DNA of 64,000 nt from Candidatus Acidiferrum typicum. Its GTDB lineage: Bacteria > Acidobacteriota > Terriglobia > Acidiferrales > UBA7541. A program made the translations under genes and the position numbers. Of the stretch, positions 16,580 to 25,069 are shown one piece after another. Position 1 is the stretch's first letter, and every line of letters begins with the position of its first letter. Under the pieces are notes generated by a model. It was not told the origin of the DNA. It ran no database searches and saw only the letters and a program-made list of their open reading frames with translations. The stretch covers positions 1 through 64,000 of the forward strand of contig JAOAPV010000090.1 of the NCBI GenBank assembly GCA_025463055.1. The letters are read 5' to 3'.

Positions 16580-17481
16580 CTCCCGTGGAGAACGCGACCT
16601 CCTTGGCGCCGTCTGCTTCGGAATACATACTCGACACCTTCGAGCCAACCGACCGGATTGCCATGCTCGTGTTAAACCGAGACTTCGGCGAAACCATCCA
16701 ACGCATCACCGGCGCCCAGAAAGCCGCGAGTCCCGAATTTCAGGCCTGGCTTCGCTACAAGAATGCGAACGGCTCGGACATCTATCTGGGGATGAACCCC
16801 CTCCGGCAAGATGCCGCTACGCGCACAAAAGAAGAGATCCAAACCATTCGGCATGTTTACCTCGACTTGGACCAGGGCGGTCCGGAAGCGCTCCAATCCG
16901 TCGAAGACTCCAGCGCCGTCCCCAAACCGAATTATGTGCTGACCAGTTCTCCGGGAAAATTCCAGGTCGTATGGAACGTGGAAGGGATGGGTCTGGACGA
17001 GGCGGAAAGTCTATTGCGCGCCATGGCGCGCGAATTCGGCGGTGATCCCGCCGCCACCGATGCCACTCGCGTTTTGCGCCTTCCCGGTTTCGCCAACAAG
17101 AAATACGAAACGGACTTCTATGTCGAGGCTCGCAAAGAGTCCACGGAAACCTATCATCTTCGCGATTTCAAACTGCACATCGACTCGCAGGACTCGCCGC
17201 GTTACAACCACCGCAACCGCTCACGACGGGAGTCCCCTCAACCCAGCAGTCTGAGCCAGTCCGAACACGACTGGGCTTTCGCCAAGCGGGCCCTCGCCCG
17301 CGGGGACGCCCCAGAGGAAGTCATCCGCCGAATCGCGGACTATCGAGGCGGCGAAAAACAGCCTAACTATGCCAGGTACACCGTCGAGAAAGCTCAATTG
17401 GACCTGCAACGCGGAGGAGCCAAGTTGCAGCCGAGCGAGAGAAATACAGCTCCGACAACCGAACCTAGCCACGAACCGTGA
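16576..17481 (+). CDS. RepB-like (AEP) DNA primase domain protein
   Basis: 301 residues from ATG 16576, overlapping the virB11 stop. The primase core shows the metal-binding DxD in HVYLDLDQGG (~95-104), then YVLTSSPGKFQVVW, and the nucleotide-binding signature ATDATRVLRLPGFANKK (~157-173). These are motifs of archaeo-eukaryotic-type primases of the RepB-like plasmid family. The C-terminal ~100 residues are polar, with a helical segment AFAKRALARGDAPEEVIRRIADY. It probably primes complementary-strand synthesis of the transferred or replicating element. It is the last gene of the transfer operon before the integrase. Confidence 0.82.
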   Translation: MTPVENATSLAPSASEYILDTFEPTDRIAMLVLNRDFGETIQRITGAQKAASPEFQAWLRYKNANGSDIYLGMNPLRQDAATRTKEEIQTIRHVYLDLDQGGPEALQSVEDSSAVPKPNYVLTSSPGKFQVVWNVEGMGLDEAESLLRAMAREFGGDPAATDATRVLRLPGFANKKYETDFYVEARKESTETYHLRDFKLHIDSQDSPRYNHRNRSRRESPQPSSLSQSEHDWAFAKRALARGDAPEEVIRRIADYRGGEKQPNYARYTVEKAQLDLQRGGAKLQPSERNTAPTTEPSHEP

Positions 17482-17655
17482 GGAGTAGTCGAGGAAAACC
17501 CATGGAAGTGAAGGCCGTCCACGATGCATGGCAAGTCCATTCCTAAATCTTCTCCGGATGCACGTGTCCGGTGCGGGCTCAACGTTGATCCTGCATGCAA
17601 TCCTGATACGATTGCCGTGCCGCCAGTTCCAGCGACTCGAAAGCGAGGCAAATGC

Positions 17656-18882
17656 ATGAGTCGCAGGAAAGGGCAAAATCCAAAAGTGCGCGTGGGCAAG
17701 CGCGCCGATGGAACCAAGTATTACTTCTTCCAGTACTGGCTTGACGTACCGGGACGGGAAGAAAGAAGGCGTGAGACAGAAGTGATCGGACTGGTAAGCC
17801 ACATTACGCGGAGCGAAGCGGAACGAAAGAAGCTGGATTTCATTACGAAGCTCGAACTCAATTCGGATGATTACCGGATTCCTTCGTCGCGTACCTTCGC
17901 GGATGCGGTGAAGCACTATCGGGAAGTTTTCGCCCCACGTATGCACAGAGGGTCTACCTTTTCCGTACGGGACGGCCTTCTAAAGAATCACATCGAGCCA
18001 GACTGGAACGATGTCCCGATAGAGCATGTGAACATTGATTCGGTCAACGAGTGGGCTTGGAAGAAGCGGCAAGCCGGCGTTTCCTGGGGGACGATAAAAG
18101 ACGCACTGCGAACCATGCAGCGCGTCCTGTCGGCGTTCTCCAAGGACGGTAAGCCGCCGTTCTCACAGGCAGGACTCGCAATCCCGGAACGTGACAAGTT
18201 GCAGATGACAATCGCGAGCCGTCGTAAGGTGTCGTACTCGTGGGCGGAGGCACAGCAAATCGCCGAGCAAGTCCGAAAACTGGACGGACTCGGACCTGCG
18301 CGCCGAGAGCAATACGCGACAGCTATCCTTGTGGCGGCGAGTGCCGGGTTGCGGAGCAGCGAACTACTCGCGTTGAAGGTGGACGATATTGACTTCCGCG
18401 CGAGCACCATCCGAGTAGATGAGTCCTCAGACCAACGGAATGCGGGCAAGATCGGTCCTTGTAAGAACGCGACCGCTTATCGAACCGTGCTTCTGCGGGA
18501 CCCTGAGGGACAGAGGGCCTTGCGGGAGTTGCGTCGATTTGTCAGCAATGGAACAAATCCCGAGGTCCTTGTCTTCCACTCGAAACGCGGCGGTCCTCTT
18601 CTGGAAACCACCATACTGAATCAAGGTCTATACCAGGCCCTGGGAGCTCTAGGTCTAAAGAAAGCAGGTATGCACGCCCTTCGTCGAGGCTGCAACCGCA
18701 GGTGGGAACTCGCCGGTATCAACCCCGCTATTCATCGCCAACAGATGGGACATACCTCTGCTGCGATGACAGCGCTGTACACTGGAGAGATTCCACTTGA
18801 ACACGTACAAGCCGAATTTTCATCCAAGATTGGCAACGAAATTGTAGTTTTGGAAAATATGGAAAATGAGGCGATAGCGTAA
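17656..18882 (+). CDS. int: Phage/ICE-type tyrosine integrase adjacent to tRNA-Gly
   Basis: 408 residues from ATG 17656 with GAGG eight bases upstream; an in-frame ATG at 17524 would add a tail lacking similarity. An AP2-like N-terminal arm-binding part (GKRADGTKYYFFQYW) is followed by a core-binding helix domain (~80-165) and the catalytic domain with R233 (GLRSSE), K270, H340 and R343 (MHALRRG), H366 (QMGHTS) and Y375 (TALYTG). All catalytic residues are present. It ends 14 bases before the 3' end of tRNA-Gly, the standard layout for an integrase at its own attachment site. Confidence 0.92.
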   Translation: MSRRKGQNPKVRVGKRADGTKYYFFQYWLDVPGREERRRETEVIGLVSHITRSEAERKKLDFITKLELNSDDYRIPSSRTFADAVKHYREVFAPRMHRGSTFSVRDGLLKNHIEPDWNDVPIEHVNIDSVNEWAWKKRQAGVSWGTIKDALRTMQRVLSAFSKDGKPPFSQAGLAIPERDKLQMTIASRRKVSYSWAEAQQIAEQVRKLDGLGPARREQYATAILVAASAGLRSSELLALKVDDIDFRASTIRVDESSDQRNAGKIGPCKNATAYRTVLLRDPEGQRALRELRRFVSNGTNPEVLVFHSKRGGPLLETTILNQGLYQALGALGLKKAGMHALRRGCNRRWELAGINPAIHRQQMGHTSAAMTALYTGEIPLEHVQAEFSSKIGNEIVVLENMENEAIA

Positions 18883-18896
18883 GTTCTTTAGAATGA

Positions 18897-18925
18897 TGGA
18901 GCGGCCTATCGGAATCGAACCGACA
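18897..18925. other. attR: Probable attachment site (tRNA-Gly 3' end) of the ICE-like element
   Basis: The 3' half of tRNA-Gly faces the integrase stop only 14 bases away. In this class of element the core repeat usually covers the T-arm and acceptor 3' end. No second copy of the tRNA 3' sequence is seen in the window, so the other junction is expected left of base 1. Confidence 0.6.
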
Positions 18926-18970
18926 CCTGAACCTTGGCAAGGTTCCGTACTACCACTATACTAAGGCCGC
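18897..18970 (-). tRNA. glyT: tRNA-Gly (anticodon GCC), CCA encoded
   Basis: Read leftward from 18970: GCGGCCT acceptor, D-arm with TAGTGGTAGTA, anticodon stem-loop CCTTGCCAAGG with anticodon GCC, T-arm GGTTCGATTCC, acceptor AGGCCGC, discriminator T and encoded CCA. 74 nt including CCA. The gene is intact, so any insertion has restored its 3' end. Confidence 0.95.
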
Positions 18971-18986
18971 TTAACTCAGACTCTTT

Positions 18987-19015
18987 TTATAACACGCGCA
19001 GCCGAGCAGGGACAA
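18987..19015 (-). promoter_or_regulatory. Sigma-70-like promoter of tRNA-Gly
   Basis: On the minus strand TTGTCC (19015-19010) and TTATAA (18992-18987) are 17 bases apart, with the tRNA 5' end 17 bases downstream of the -10 box. Confidence 0.65.
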
Positions 19016-19044
19016 GCGCTGGATAATCCGACATTGCGAAAAAA

Positions 19045-19254
19045 TTAAGAAACCTGACTGATCCTTGCCGCTTTCACTACGGGTGATCGGCGCTGGCGCT
19101 CCGCGAAGCGTGTCGCTTTGTCCTTATCGGTATATACGCGCCCAAACTTTTCGCCGTCCTCGTAGTGCACGGTCACCAAATAATGATGATGCTTACGGCG
19201 GCGATCCTTCTCAAATTCAGCCTTGGCCCTTGGCTTCTTCGGCTCTATTTTCAT
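19045..19254 (-). CDS. Small basic hypothetical protein
   Basis: 69 residues from ATG 19254, preceded by AGGAAG. Very basic N-terminus with RRRKHHHY, a short strand pair (LVTVHYEDGEKFGRVYT), then a Lys/Arg-rich helix (DKDKATRFAERQRR). No family recognised. The compact strand pattern and ribosome-binding site favour a real gene. It is the first chromosomal gene right of the tRNA and is transcribed toward it. Confidence 0.5.
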   Translation of the reverse strand: MKIEPKKPRAKAEFEKDRRRKHHHYLVTVHYEDGEKFGRVYTDKDKATRFAERQRRSPVVKAARISQVS

Positions 19255-19619
19255 GAACGCTTCCTGTAGTGGAGCAGGCTTGCGGCACTATCGCAGGGTA
19301 ATCACATCCACGCAAGTACCAGCCCAGAGAGTAACGTGCAATGTATCATAACGACGGGGAGAAAGAAACCATGCTGCAGGATGGTGCAAGCAGCCGCACA
19401 AATACGATTACGGACATGCCGTGCAGGGAAATATCGCTCGGCGGCCGCCCCTCTCGATACGGCTCGCTTTGAGTAACTGCCCGAAAATGAACAACAACCG
19501 AGGCGTGTAGAAGGCCGGAAACTGCCCATGTAAAAAGTTGTTCCTCATGAAACTTTCGCCGAAGTTTTACGTCTTTACCTATGAGGCCAGAGCTAAGCTA
19601 TATGTGGCGGAAGAACATC
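19255..19619. other. Gene-free stretch right of the tRNA
   Basis: 365 bases without a supported gene, RNA or repeat. It separates the divergent small genes at 19045-19254 and 19620-19895, so it should contain both promoters, but I see no strong consensus boxes. Confidence 0.45.
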
Positions 19620-19895
19620 ATGACTACCAACTTCACAAAAAAACCGCCTCTGCTTGAAGACCTCCGGAGTCATTCTCCGGAGCAGCTCGCGGAACTGCGT
19701 CTGCTCCTCACATCCGGCGCCATAACGCGCCCGGATCCGCGGCGCCCGGGCTTTTTTGAGCTGGATGGCACAGAAAACGTTTTTTACATCTTTCGATACC
19801 CGAGCGGCAGCAAAGTTCTGCTGTTGGGAGTTTGGGAACGGGAACACGATCGCGTGGCTGAATTAGCCGCGTGTTCCTGCTGTTCCGCGGCTTAG
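19620..19895 (+). CDS. Small hypothetical protein
   Basis: 91 residues from ATG 19620 (MTTNFTKKPPLLEDLRSHS); an upstream ATG at 19581 is less likely as it lacks a ribosome-binding site. A helical N-terminal half (SPEQLAELRLLLTSGAI) is followed by a beta-rich part (GFFELDGTENVFYIFRYPSGSKVLLLGVW) and a cysteine pair near the end (CSCCSAA). No family recognised. A good terminator follows at once, which supports a real, single-gene transcript. Confidence 0.6.
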   Translation: MTTNFTKKPPLLEDLRSHSPEQLAELRLLLTSGAITRPDPRRPGFFELDGTENVFYIFRYPSGSKVLLLGVWEREHDRVAELAACSCCSAA

Positions 19896-19922
19896 ACCTA
19901 TTTGACTGTCCAATTTCCGAAG

Positions 19923-19951
19923 CGCGCCGTGCATTTCGCGGCGCGTTTTAT
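19923..19951 (+). terminator. Rho-independent terminator
   Basis: CGCGCCG (19923-19929) pairs with CGGCGCG (19939-19945), followed by TTTTATTTTT. It closes the 91-residue gene and lies at the end of the convergent msrB. Confidence 0.8.
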
Positions 19952-20373
19952 TTTTGCTTTTGTTTTTTGTCTTCGTCCAATTTCAGCGCGGCCGAATTGA
20001 TGCAGTAGCGTAATCCGGTCGGCTGAGGGCCATCCTCGAACACGTGTCCCAGGTGCGCTTCACATCGGCTGCACTTCACCTCTGTGCGAGCCATCCCATG
20101 GCTCGTATCGGTCTCGGCCGCCACCGCGTCCCTGTCTGCCGGTGCGTAAAAGCTCGGCCAACCCGACCCTGAATTGTACTTAGTATCCGAACGAAAGAGT
20201 AGTTGGCCGCAGCACACGCAGGTGTACGTCCCTGCGCTCTTGGTGTCCTCATATTCTCCGCTGAATGGAGGCTCGGTTCCCTGCTGCCTCGTGACGTAAT
20301 ATTGATTTGGAGTCAGTTGCTTTTTCCACTCCGCATCATTTTTCTGTATTTTCTCGCGTGTTTTGTCGCTCAT
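19948..20373 (-). CDS. msrB: Peptide methionine-R-sulfoxide reductase
   Basis: 141 residues from ATG 20373, with GGAGAAAG upstream; a longer in-frame start at 20448 lacks family similarity. MsrB reduces the R form of methionine sulfoxide in proteins. Two zinc CxxC pairs are seen (C52/C55 and C101/C104), the SGSGWPSFY substrate motif (~69-76), and catalytic C124 in RYCINSAAL. There is no signal peptide, so it is cytoplasmic. The stop lies at the edge of the convergent gene's terminator. Confidence 0.96.
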   Translation of the reverse strand: MSDKTREKIQKNDAEWKKQLTPNQYYVTRQQGTEPPFSGEYEDTKSAGTYTCVCCGQLLFRSDTKYNSGSGWPSFYAPADRDAVAAETDTSHGMARTEVKCSRCEAHLGHVFEDGPQPTGLRYCINSAALKLDEDKKQKQK

Positions 20374-20451
20374 GAAACTTTCTCCAGAAACCTGCTGCTT
20401 TGGGGGTGCCGCATAGATAAGATTCGCCGCCCCGCCTTGAGGATACAATTT

Positions 20452-22662
20452 CTAAAAGACGCGGCCCAACTGAAAGAACCATTTGTGGTGACCACTATCG
20501 CCGACGCTTCCACCGACGAAAAACGGCCCGAGTGCCGTTTCAGCTAGAACGCCTGCCGCGAAATCATTTGGGAACTTGCTCTCATTCAATGCGCCATACA
20601 TCTTGCCGGCCTCGTACGAGCCTATCGCGTAAACCTTTTTGCCGACGAACGGCGGCAGCGACACGATCTCGTGCAAGTATCCGCCACGGAATAAATAATA
20701 CTGGTTTCCGAATAGTTCATTCACTCCGTACGCGCTGAGGCGAGGTGCTCCGCCAAGAAAAAACTGGGGCACGCCCGTGTTGCGCGACCCAAACGTGCTT
20801 CCGCCTTCACTGCTCAAGAAAAAGGACGCCACTCGCGATACTGGCTGAAAGAAATCCACCTTCGTATCCAATACCGGAAACGCGCTGGTTGCGCCGGGAC
20901 TGGTGTCAAACCAGCGAAAATTTGACTCGACACGGAATCCACGCCGTGGGATCACCGGGTCATCCGTGTGGTCCATCAGATAACGCATGCGCGCGGCACC
21001 TGTGCGGCCATCCACCGCCGGGATTTCCAGAGTACCGAGTCGCAATTTCGTGCTGAGAGTGCCCACTTCATACCCCACACGCACCTCGCTGAATCGGCTG
21101 AATCCGTAGCCGAGGTCCGTCCCGATACTGGTGCGGTAAAATCGATAGTCCGCGAGGGGATCATTTTCCGCGTAAATCTGAAAAGTCGTGTCGCTGGCGC
21201 TCGCGTGCGGTGCAACGAACCATTTGCTCTCTGCTCTGAACGGCCGGTACAGCTCGCTGGCGACTCCGTAGGTGTTCCCGAACAAGAAATCGGTCCGCCA
21301 CTCCGACCGGAATCCCGCCACGTCCATTAGCGTCAGGCGCGTGCCGAGGGTGAACTCGATGTCGCCTGCTTCCGAGCCGTCTACTTCAAAAGCGGGCTGC
21401 AGGGTCGGGGGCGCAAAATCTTTCTCCTTCACGATAATCAGCAGCCCTTGCTTCCCGCCGCGCTCTACGATGCGATAGTTCAGAGTGTCGTAACGGCCGC
21501 TCCCGGTCAGTTGCGTCAGTGCGGGGTCCAGACTGTCTGCGTTGAGTGGCTTGCCGAGGAAATTTTTCAAGTAGCGCCGGATGTCTTCTTGCGCGGGTGC
21601 GCTGGTTCCCTGCACGTCAATAAACTGCGGCACGGCCGTGCTGGTCTGCTTGCGGCTGTCACGTTCGTGCAGATATTCGTTCCATCCGTTATCGTCCAGC
21701 GCGAAAGCGGCCAGCAATTTGGATTTTGCCTTCGCCGCTTCGTATCCTGACTGCATTATGGGGCCATTCTTTGTGAAATCTCTCATCAGAAAATGCCCCA
21801 GGGGCACGGACACTACCGCGTCCGCGTTGGCGAGCCCGCGTACTTCGCTCTCTGAAATCACTGCGCGCACGGACTGCTCCAGGACAGTCAGCAGCGACTG
21901 AATCTCATTCGCGTCGGTCGGCTGGGTCTCGAGGTGAACTGCAATCACGATGTCGGCACCCATCTGCCGCACCACGTCTGTCGGCAAATTGTTCACCAAA
22001 CCTCCATCGACATACACGCGCTGGCCATCGTGCACGGGCGTAAACGCGCCGGGAATCGACATCGTCGCGCGGAGCGCTTCGGCTAGCGAGCCATTTTTGA
22101 AGACAAATTGTTTAGCGCTCACTAGATCTGTCGCTACACAGCGAAACGGCACAGGCAAAGCGTCAAACGAGGACAATCCAAAGTAAGGGAGCATCTCGCG
22201 ATCGATCAGCAAACCAATCTGGTGGCCTGCGTTGAGCCCGGCAGGCAGATACAAACCTTTTCGCAATCCCAAAACTAGCGAATTCGGGTAGGCGCGCTGA
22301 TCCTGCTTCCGCAGAAATGACAAATCCTGATAGGGTGTTCGGTCTCGCAGAATCGCATCCCAGTCGAGCCTCTCGATCAAATTCTTCATGTCCGCGGGGC
22401 TTACTCCCGCGGCGTAAAAGCCTCCGACCAACCCGCCCATGCTGGTGCCCGCGATGTAGTCGACCGGAACGTGCTGCTCCTCGAACCATTGCAATACGCC
22501 GATGTGCGCCAGTCCCAACGCGCCGCCGCCTTCCAGTGCCAAGCCAATCTTGAGCCGGCGCTTCGGCGCGGTTCTCGGCACTTCCTGCGGAGCTGGTGGT
22601 TCTTGCGCAGCGGCAAAAATGGGAAGCACAAGCAGCGCAAGAAGAGAAAAAACACGACGCAT
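20452..22662 (-). CDS. Patatin-like phospholipase with outer-membrane barrel domain
   Basis: 736 residues from ATG 22662 (RBS GGAGG); a start at 22707 would hide the signal peptide (MRRVFSLLALLVLPIFAAAQ). The patatin domain has GGGALG (oxyanion hole, ~45-50), nucleophile S74 in GTSMG, and D219 in VDGG. After ~residue 320 come a POTRA-like segment (PRYLKN-type IRRYLKNFLGKPLNADSL) and a beta-rich C-terminus ending in aromatic WFFQLGRVF, as in Omp85-type barrels. The architecture matches PlpD/RssA-type secreted lipases that carry their own transporter barrel. It is likely an outer-membrane lipid acyl hydrolase. Confidence 0.9.
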   Translation of the reverse strand: MRRVFSLLALLVLPIFAAAQEPPAPQEVPRTAPKRRLKIGLALEGGGALGLAHIGVLQWFEEQHVPVDYIAGTSMGGLVGGFYAAGVSPADMKNLIERLDWDAILRDRTPYQDLSFLRKQDQRAYPNSLVLGLRKGLYLPAGLNAGHQIGLLIDREMLPYFGLSSFDALPVPFRCVATDLVSAKQFVFKNGSLAEALRATMSIPGAFTPVHDGQRVYVDGGLVNNLPTDVVRQMGADIVIAVHLETQPTDANEIQSLLTVLEQSVRAVISESEVRGLANADAVVSVPLGHFLMRDFTKNGPIMQSGYEAAKAKSKLLAAFALDDNGWNEYLHERDSRKQTSTAVPQFIDVQGTSAPAQEDIRRYLKNFLGKPLNADSLDPALTQLTGSGRYDTLNYRIVERGGKQGLLIIVKEKDFAPPTLQPAFEVDGSEAGDIEFTLGTRLTLMDVAGFRSEWRTDFLFGNTYGVASELYRPFRAESKWFVAPHASASDTTFQIYAENDPLADYRFYRTSIGTDLGYGFSRFSEVRVGYEVGTLSTKLRLGTLEIPAVDGRTGAARMRYLMDHTDDPVIPRRGFRVESNFRWFDTSPGATSAFPVLDTKVDFFQPVSRVASFFLSSEGGSTFGSRNTGVPQFFLGGAPRLSAYGVNELFGNQYYLFRGGYLHEIVSLPPFVGKKVYAIGSYEAGKMYGALNESKFPNDFAAGVLAETALGPFFVGGSVGDSGHHKWFFQLGRVF

Positions 22663-22761
22663 CGAGGTCCTCCGAAAAGGCACGAACAGCTCAGAACTGG
22701 GGGTCAAGTTTGTAGCAGGCTCGCGGTTCCAGCAAGCCAGGACCTCGGAGGAGTTTCAAAA

Positions 22762-23559
22762 TCACGCTGATTTGTTTTCTTGCAAAATGTTGCCGCCATC
22801 TACCACGAGGCATTGCCCCGTGATATACGAAGCAGCTTTCGACGCCAGAAAGCACACCGCCGCCGCAACTTCCTCCGGCGTTCCCGCGCGCCCGGCCGGC
22901 GTGTGCAATCCTGCTATCCGCTCGGCTTCCGTCGACGATGCCGTTGCAATCCATCCCGGCGCCACGCCGTTGATCGTGATTCCATCAAGCGCCGTTTCCA
23001 AGGCAACGGCCCTCATCATGCCGTCCATGGCCGCCTTTGCGGCGCCATAGGCTGCTGAGCCGCGATTGCTGACCAGCGGACCAGTTACGGACGAGACGTT
23101 CACGATGCGGCCGTATTTTCGTTGCGTCATCAGCGGCAGCACCGCGCGCGTCATCAGAAAAGCGGTGTGCAGCGTGATTTCGATTTGCCGCTGCCAATCC
23201 GCGTACGAACTTTCTTGCAGCGTCTTTCCTTCCAGTGACTGGCCCGTCTGTGCCATGCCCGCATTGTTGACCAGCACATCGATTCTCCCGCCGCGCTCGA
23301 TTGCTACGTCGACGATCCGGCGGGCTGCGCTCTCCTCCGTCAAGTCCGCGACAATCCCAATCACGTTCTTGCCGCTCGCGTCGAGTTCGCGCGCGCGCTC
23401 GTAAATGCGTTCCGTCGTCGAGGTGATCACAACCTGCGCGCCGCTGGAAAGTAAGCCGCGCGCTATGGCAAAGCCGATTCCCGCGGGGCTTCCCGCGCCG
23501 GTCACAATCGCTGTCTGTCCTTGCAAGAGATTCTCCATGGCGCTTTTATTCACGTTCAC
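22762..23559 (-). CDS. SDR-family oxidoreductase (FabG-like)
   Basis: 265 residues from GTG 23559, which overlaps the stop of the P460 gene (GTGA); ATG 23538 is an alternative. The Rossmann glycine motif is TGAGSPAGIG (~20-29), NNAG is at 98-101, and the catalytic set is S156/S157, Y171 and K175 (AYGAAK). The C-terminal GQCLVVDGG is typical of 3-oxoacyl-ACP reductase-like classical SDRs using NAD(P)H. The substrate cannot be inferred. The tight coupling to a cytochrome P460 gene is unusual. Confidence 0.92.
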   Translation of the reverse strand: MNVNKSAMENLLQGQTAIVTGAGSPAGIGFAIARGLLSSGAQVVITSTTERIYERARELDASGKNVIGIVADLTEESAARRIVDVAIERGGRIDVLVNNAGMAQTGQSLEGKTLQESSYADWQRQIEITLHTAFLMTRAVLPLMTQRKYGRIVNVSSVTGPLVSNRGSAAYGAAKAAMDGMMRAVALETALDGITINGVAPGWIATASSTEAERIAGLHTPAGRAGTPEEVAAAVCFLASKAASYITGQCLVVDGGNILQENKSA

Positions 23560-24146
23560 TCGTCCAATCGCAATCCAGGCTTAATCGTCCCCTTCGCGCG
23601 CGCAATCTTCAGCAGCTCCGGATAAAACTGCACAAAGGAATGCTCGACTGCCGCGCTCTGTTCATGACATTTCCAGCAATCGTTCCTGGTCGGCGTGTCC
23701 GCGCCAGCTAGTTTAGCCGTCTCGGAAAAATTAAAGTAAGCCCACTTGTCAGCGAAGCGCGCTTCATCCTTTACCTCAACGTCCAGGCCTGACAACTGCG
23801 TCTGATAGCTTCCATGCTTATTGATCGAGCCGCGCGATGTCGACCCATACACCTCGAGCACGAACATCGTCTTGTCCGGCCATTTCCCGTTGGCTACAAA
23901 GTAGTCATACGCCGCAGGCGTCACAAAGACATTTGTGAACATCTGCATTCCGCTCGAACTCTGGCTGTAGCTCATCCCGTATCCCGAAGAAACGTACACC
24001 CATTTCCGATAACCTTCCGGACGCACCAGCTTTCCGTCCGCGGTGAATTGTGGCGCGGCGTTCTGCGGCTCAGCCGCCGCTCTCGCGAAGAGGGCCAGAA
24101 AAACGCTTGCCACGCCGACACCGCATAACAGCAGAACCTTTTTCAT
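23556..24146 (-). CDS. Cytochrome P460 family protein (periplasmic c-type heme)
   Basis: 196 residues from ATG 24146 with GGAGG upstream; longer in-frame starts run into unrelated sequence. A signal peptide covers ~1-25. The body has EGYRKWVYVSSGYG and FVTPAAYDYFVANGKWPD, the family fold, and a single heme-attachment motif CWKCH (C157, C160, H161) near the end. P460-type proteins oxidise hydroxylamine or resist nitric oxide, or have unknown roles. The Lys needed for the P460 heme cross-link cannot be assigned by eye. It is co-transcribed with the SDR gene. Confidence 0.85.
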   Translation of the reverse strand: MKKVLLLCGVGVASVFLALFARAAAEPQNAAPQFTADGKLVRPEGYRKWVYVSSGYGMSYSQSSSGMQMFTNVFVTPAAYDYFVANGKWPDKTMFVLEVYGSTSRGSINKHGSYQTQLSGLDVEVKDEARFADKWAYFNFSETAKLAGADTPTRNDCWKCHEQSAAVEHSFVQFYPELLKIARAKGTIKPGLRLDE

Positions 24147-24354
24147 CGTAAGTCCTCCAACGCGCCGCCGCTTCCAACTATGTCGCGCGCCGCCATAGTG
24201 GTACGACGACAGAGCCCGGCTTTCGTTTCCGATCCTATCCATTTCGTCGTATCCATTTGGTCGCGCCTGTACCCGCGTTCTCTTGCCGCAAACAGTTCTA
24301 CCTCTTAGGGTTTGTACCAGGGATACTCGCGAATCGCGGCAAAGGAGGGGCTCC

Positions 24355-25068
24355 ATGAACACCCCCGCTACGATCAACAGCGGCAATCGCTCCGATGATT
24401 TGGCGCCGCGCAAAGCCAGTTCGCTGCGCCTGATTTTCAGAATCGTGCGCTGGACGACCTACATCGCCGCCGCCGTAACTCTTCTGATGGTTTTTCACGC
24501 CGCGCCTGCTCCCGTGATCGCCACGAGCCCGCAAGCCGCCGCGCGCGTGGAACAGAAAGTCCAAGCCGTCGAGCAAGCCGTGGCCAGCGGCCAATCCGCC
24601 ACGCTCCGCCTCGATCAGACCGAGCTGAACTCCTACCTCGCTTCTCATCTCGACATTTCTCCTGCCGCCACAGCTCCCGCGTCGACCACGGCTCCGGCTG
24701 GTCCCAATTCCGCCGCGCTCCCGACGCCGCCCGGCACTTCGAGCGAGCAGATCGCGGAAGTGCGCTCTTCCGTCCGCGACCTAAAGGTGGAACTGATCGA
24801 GGATCGCGTGCTGGCCTACGTGGTCTTCGATTTTCACGGCAAAGACATGACTCTGCAACTCGAAGGCCGCCTCGCTGCCATGAATGGATATCTTCGGTTT
24901 GAGCCCATCAGCGGCCAGCTCGGCTCGCTGCCCATTCCTCAATCCACACTGCAGACGGCCGTGGAGAAGATGATGGACTCGCCGGAAAATCGCGAAAAGC
25001 TAAAACTGCCAGCCGAAATTTCCGGCCTACGAATCGAAAACGGCGAACTCCTGGCCACCTACCGCTAG
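24355..25068 (+). CDS. Membrane-anchored hypothetical protein
   Basis: 237 residues from ATG 24355, directly after a strong AAGGAGGGG. One N-terminal membrane helix (TTYIAAAVTLLMVFHAAPAPV, ~34-54) is followed by a helical stretch (RVEQKVQAVEQAVASGQ), a Pro/Ala/Thr-rich linker (~100-130) and a beta-rich domain (VRDLKVELIEDRVLAYVVFDFHGKD, QLEGRLAAMNGYLRFEP). The strand pattern resembles LmeA/DUF2993-like periplasmic lipid-binding domains, but this is not certain. The stop is one base from that of the convergent CoA-transferase gene. Confidence 0.7.
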   Translation: MNTPATINSGNRSDDLAPRKASSLRLIFRIVRWTTYIAAAVTLLMVFHAAPAPVIATSPQAAARVEQKVQAVEQAVASGQSATLRLDQTELNSYLASHLDISPAATAPASTTAPAGPNSAALPTPPGTSSEQIAEVRSSVRDLKVELIEDRVLAYVVFDFHGKDMTLQLEGRLAAMNGYLRFEPISGQLGSLPIPQSTLQTAVEKMMDSPENREKLKLPAEISGLRIENGELLATYR

Positions 25069-25069
25069 G

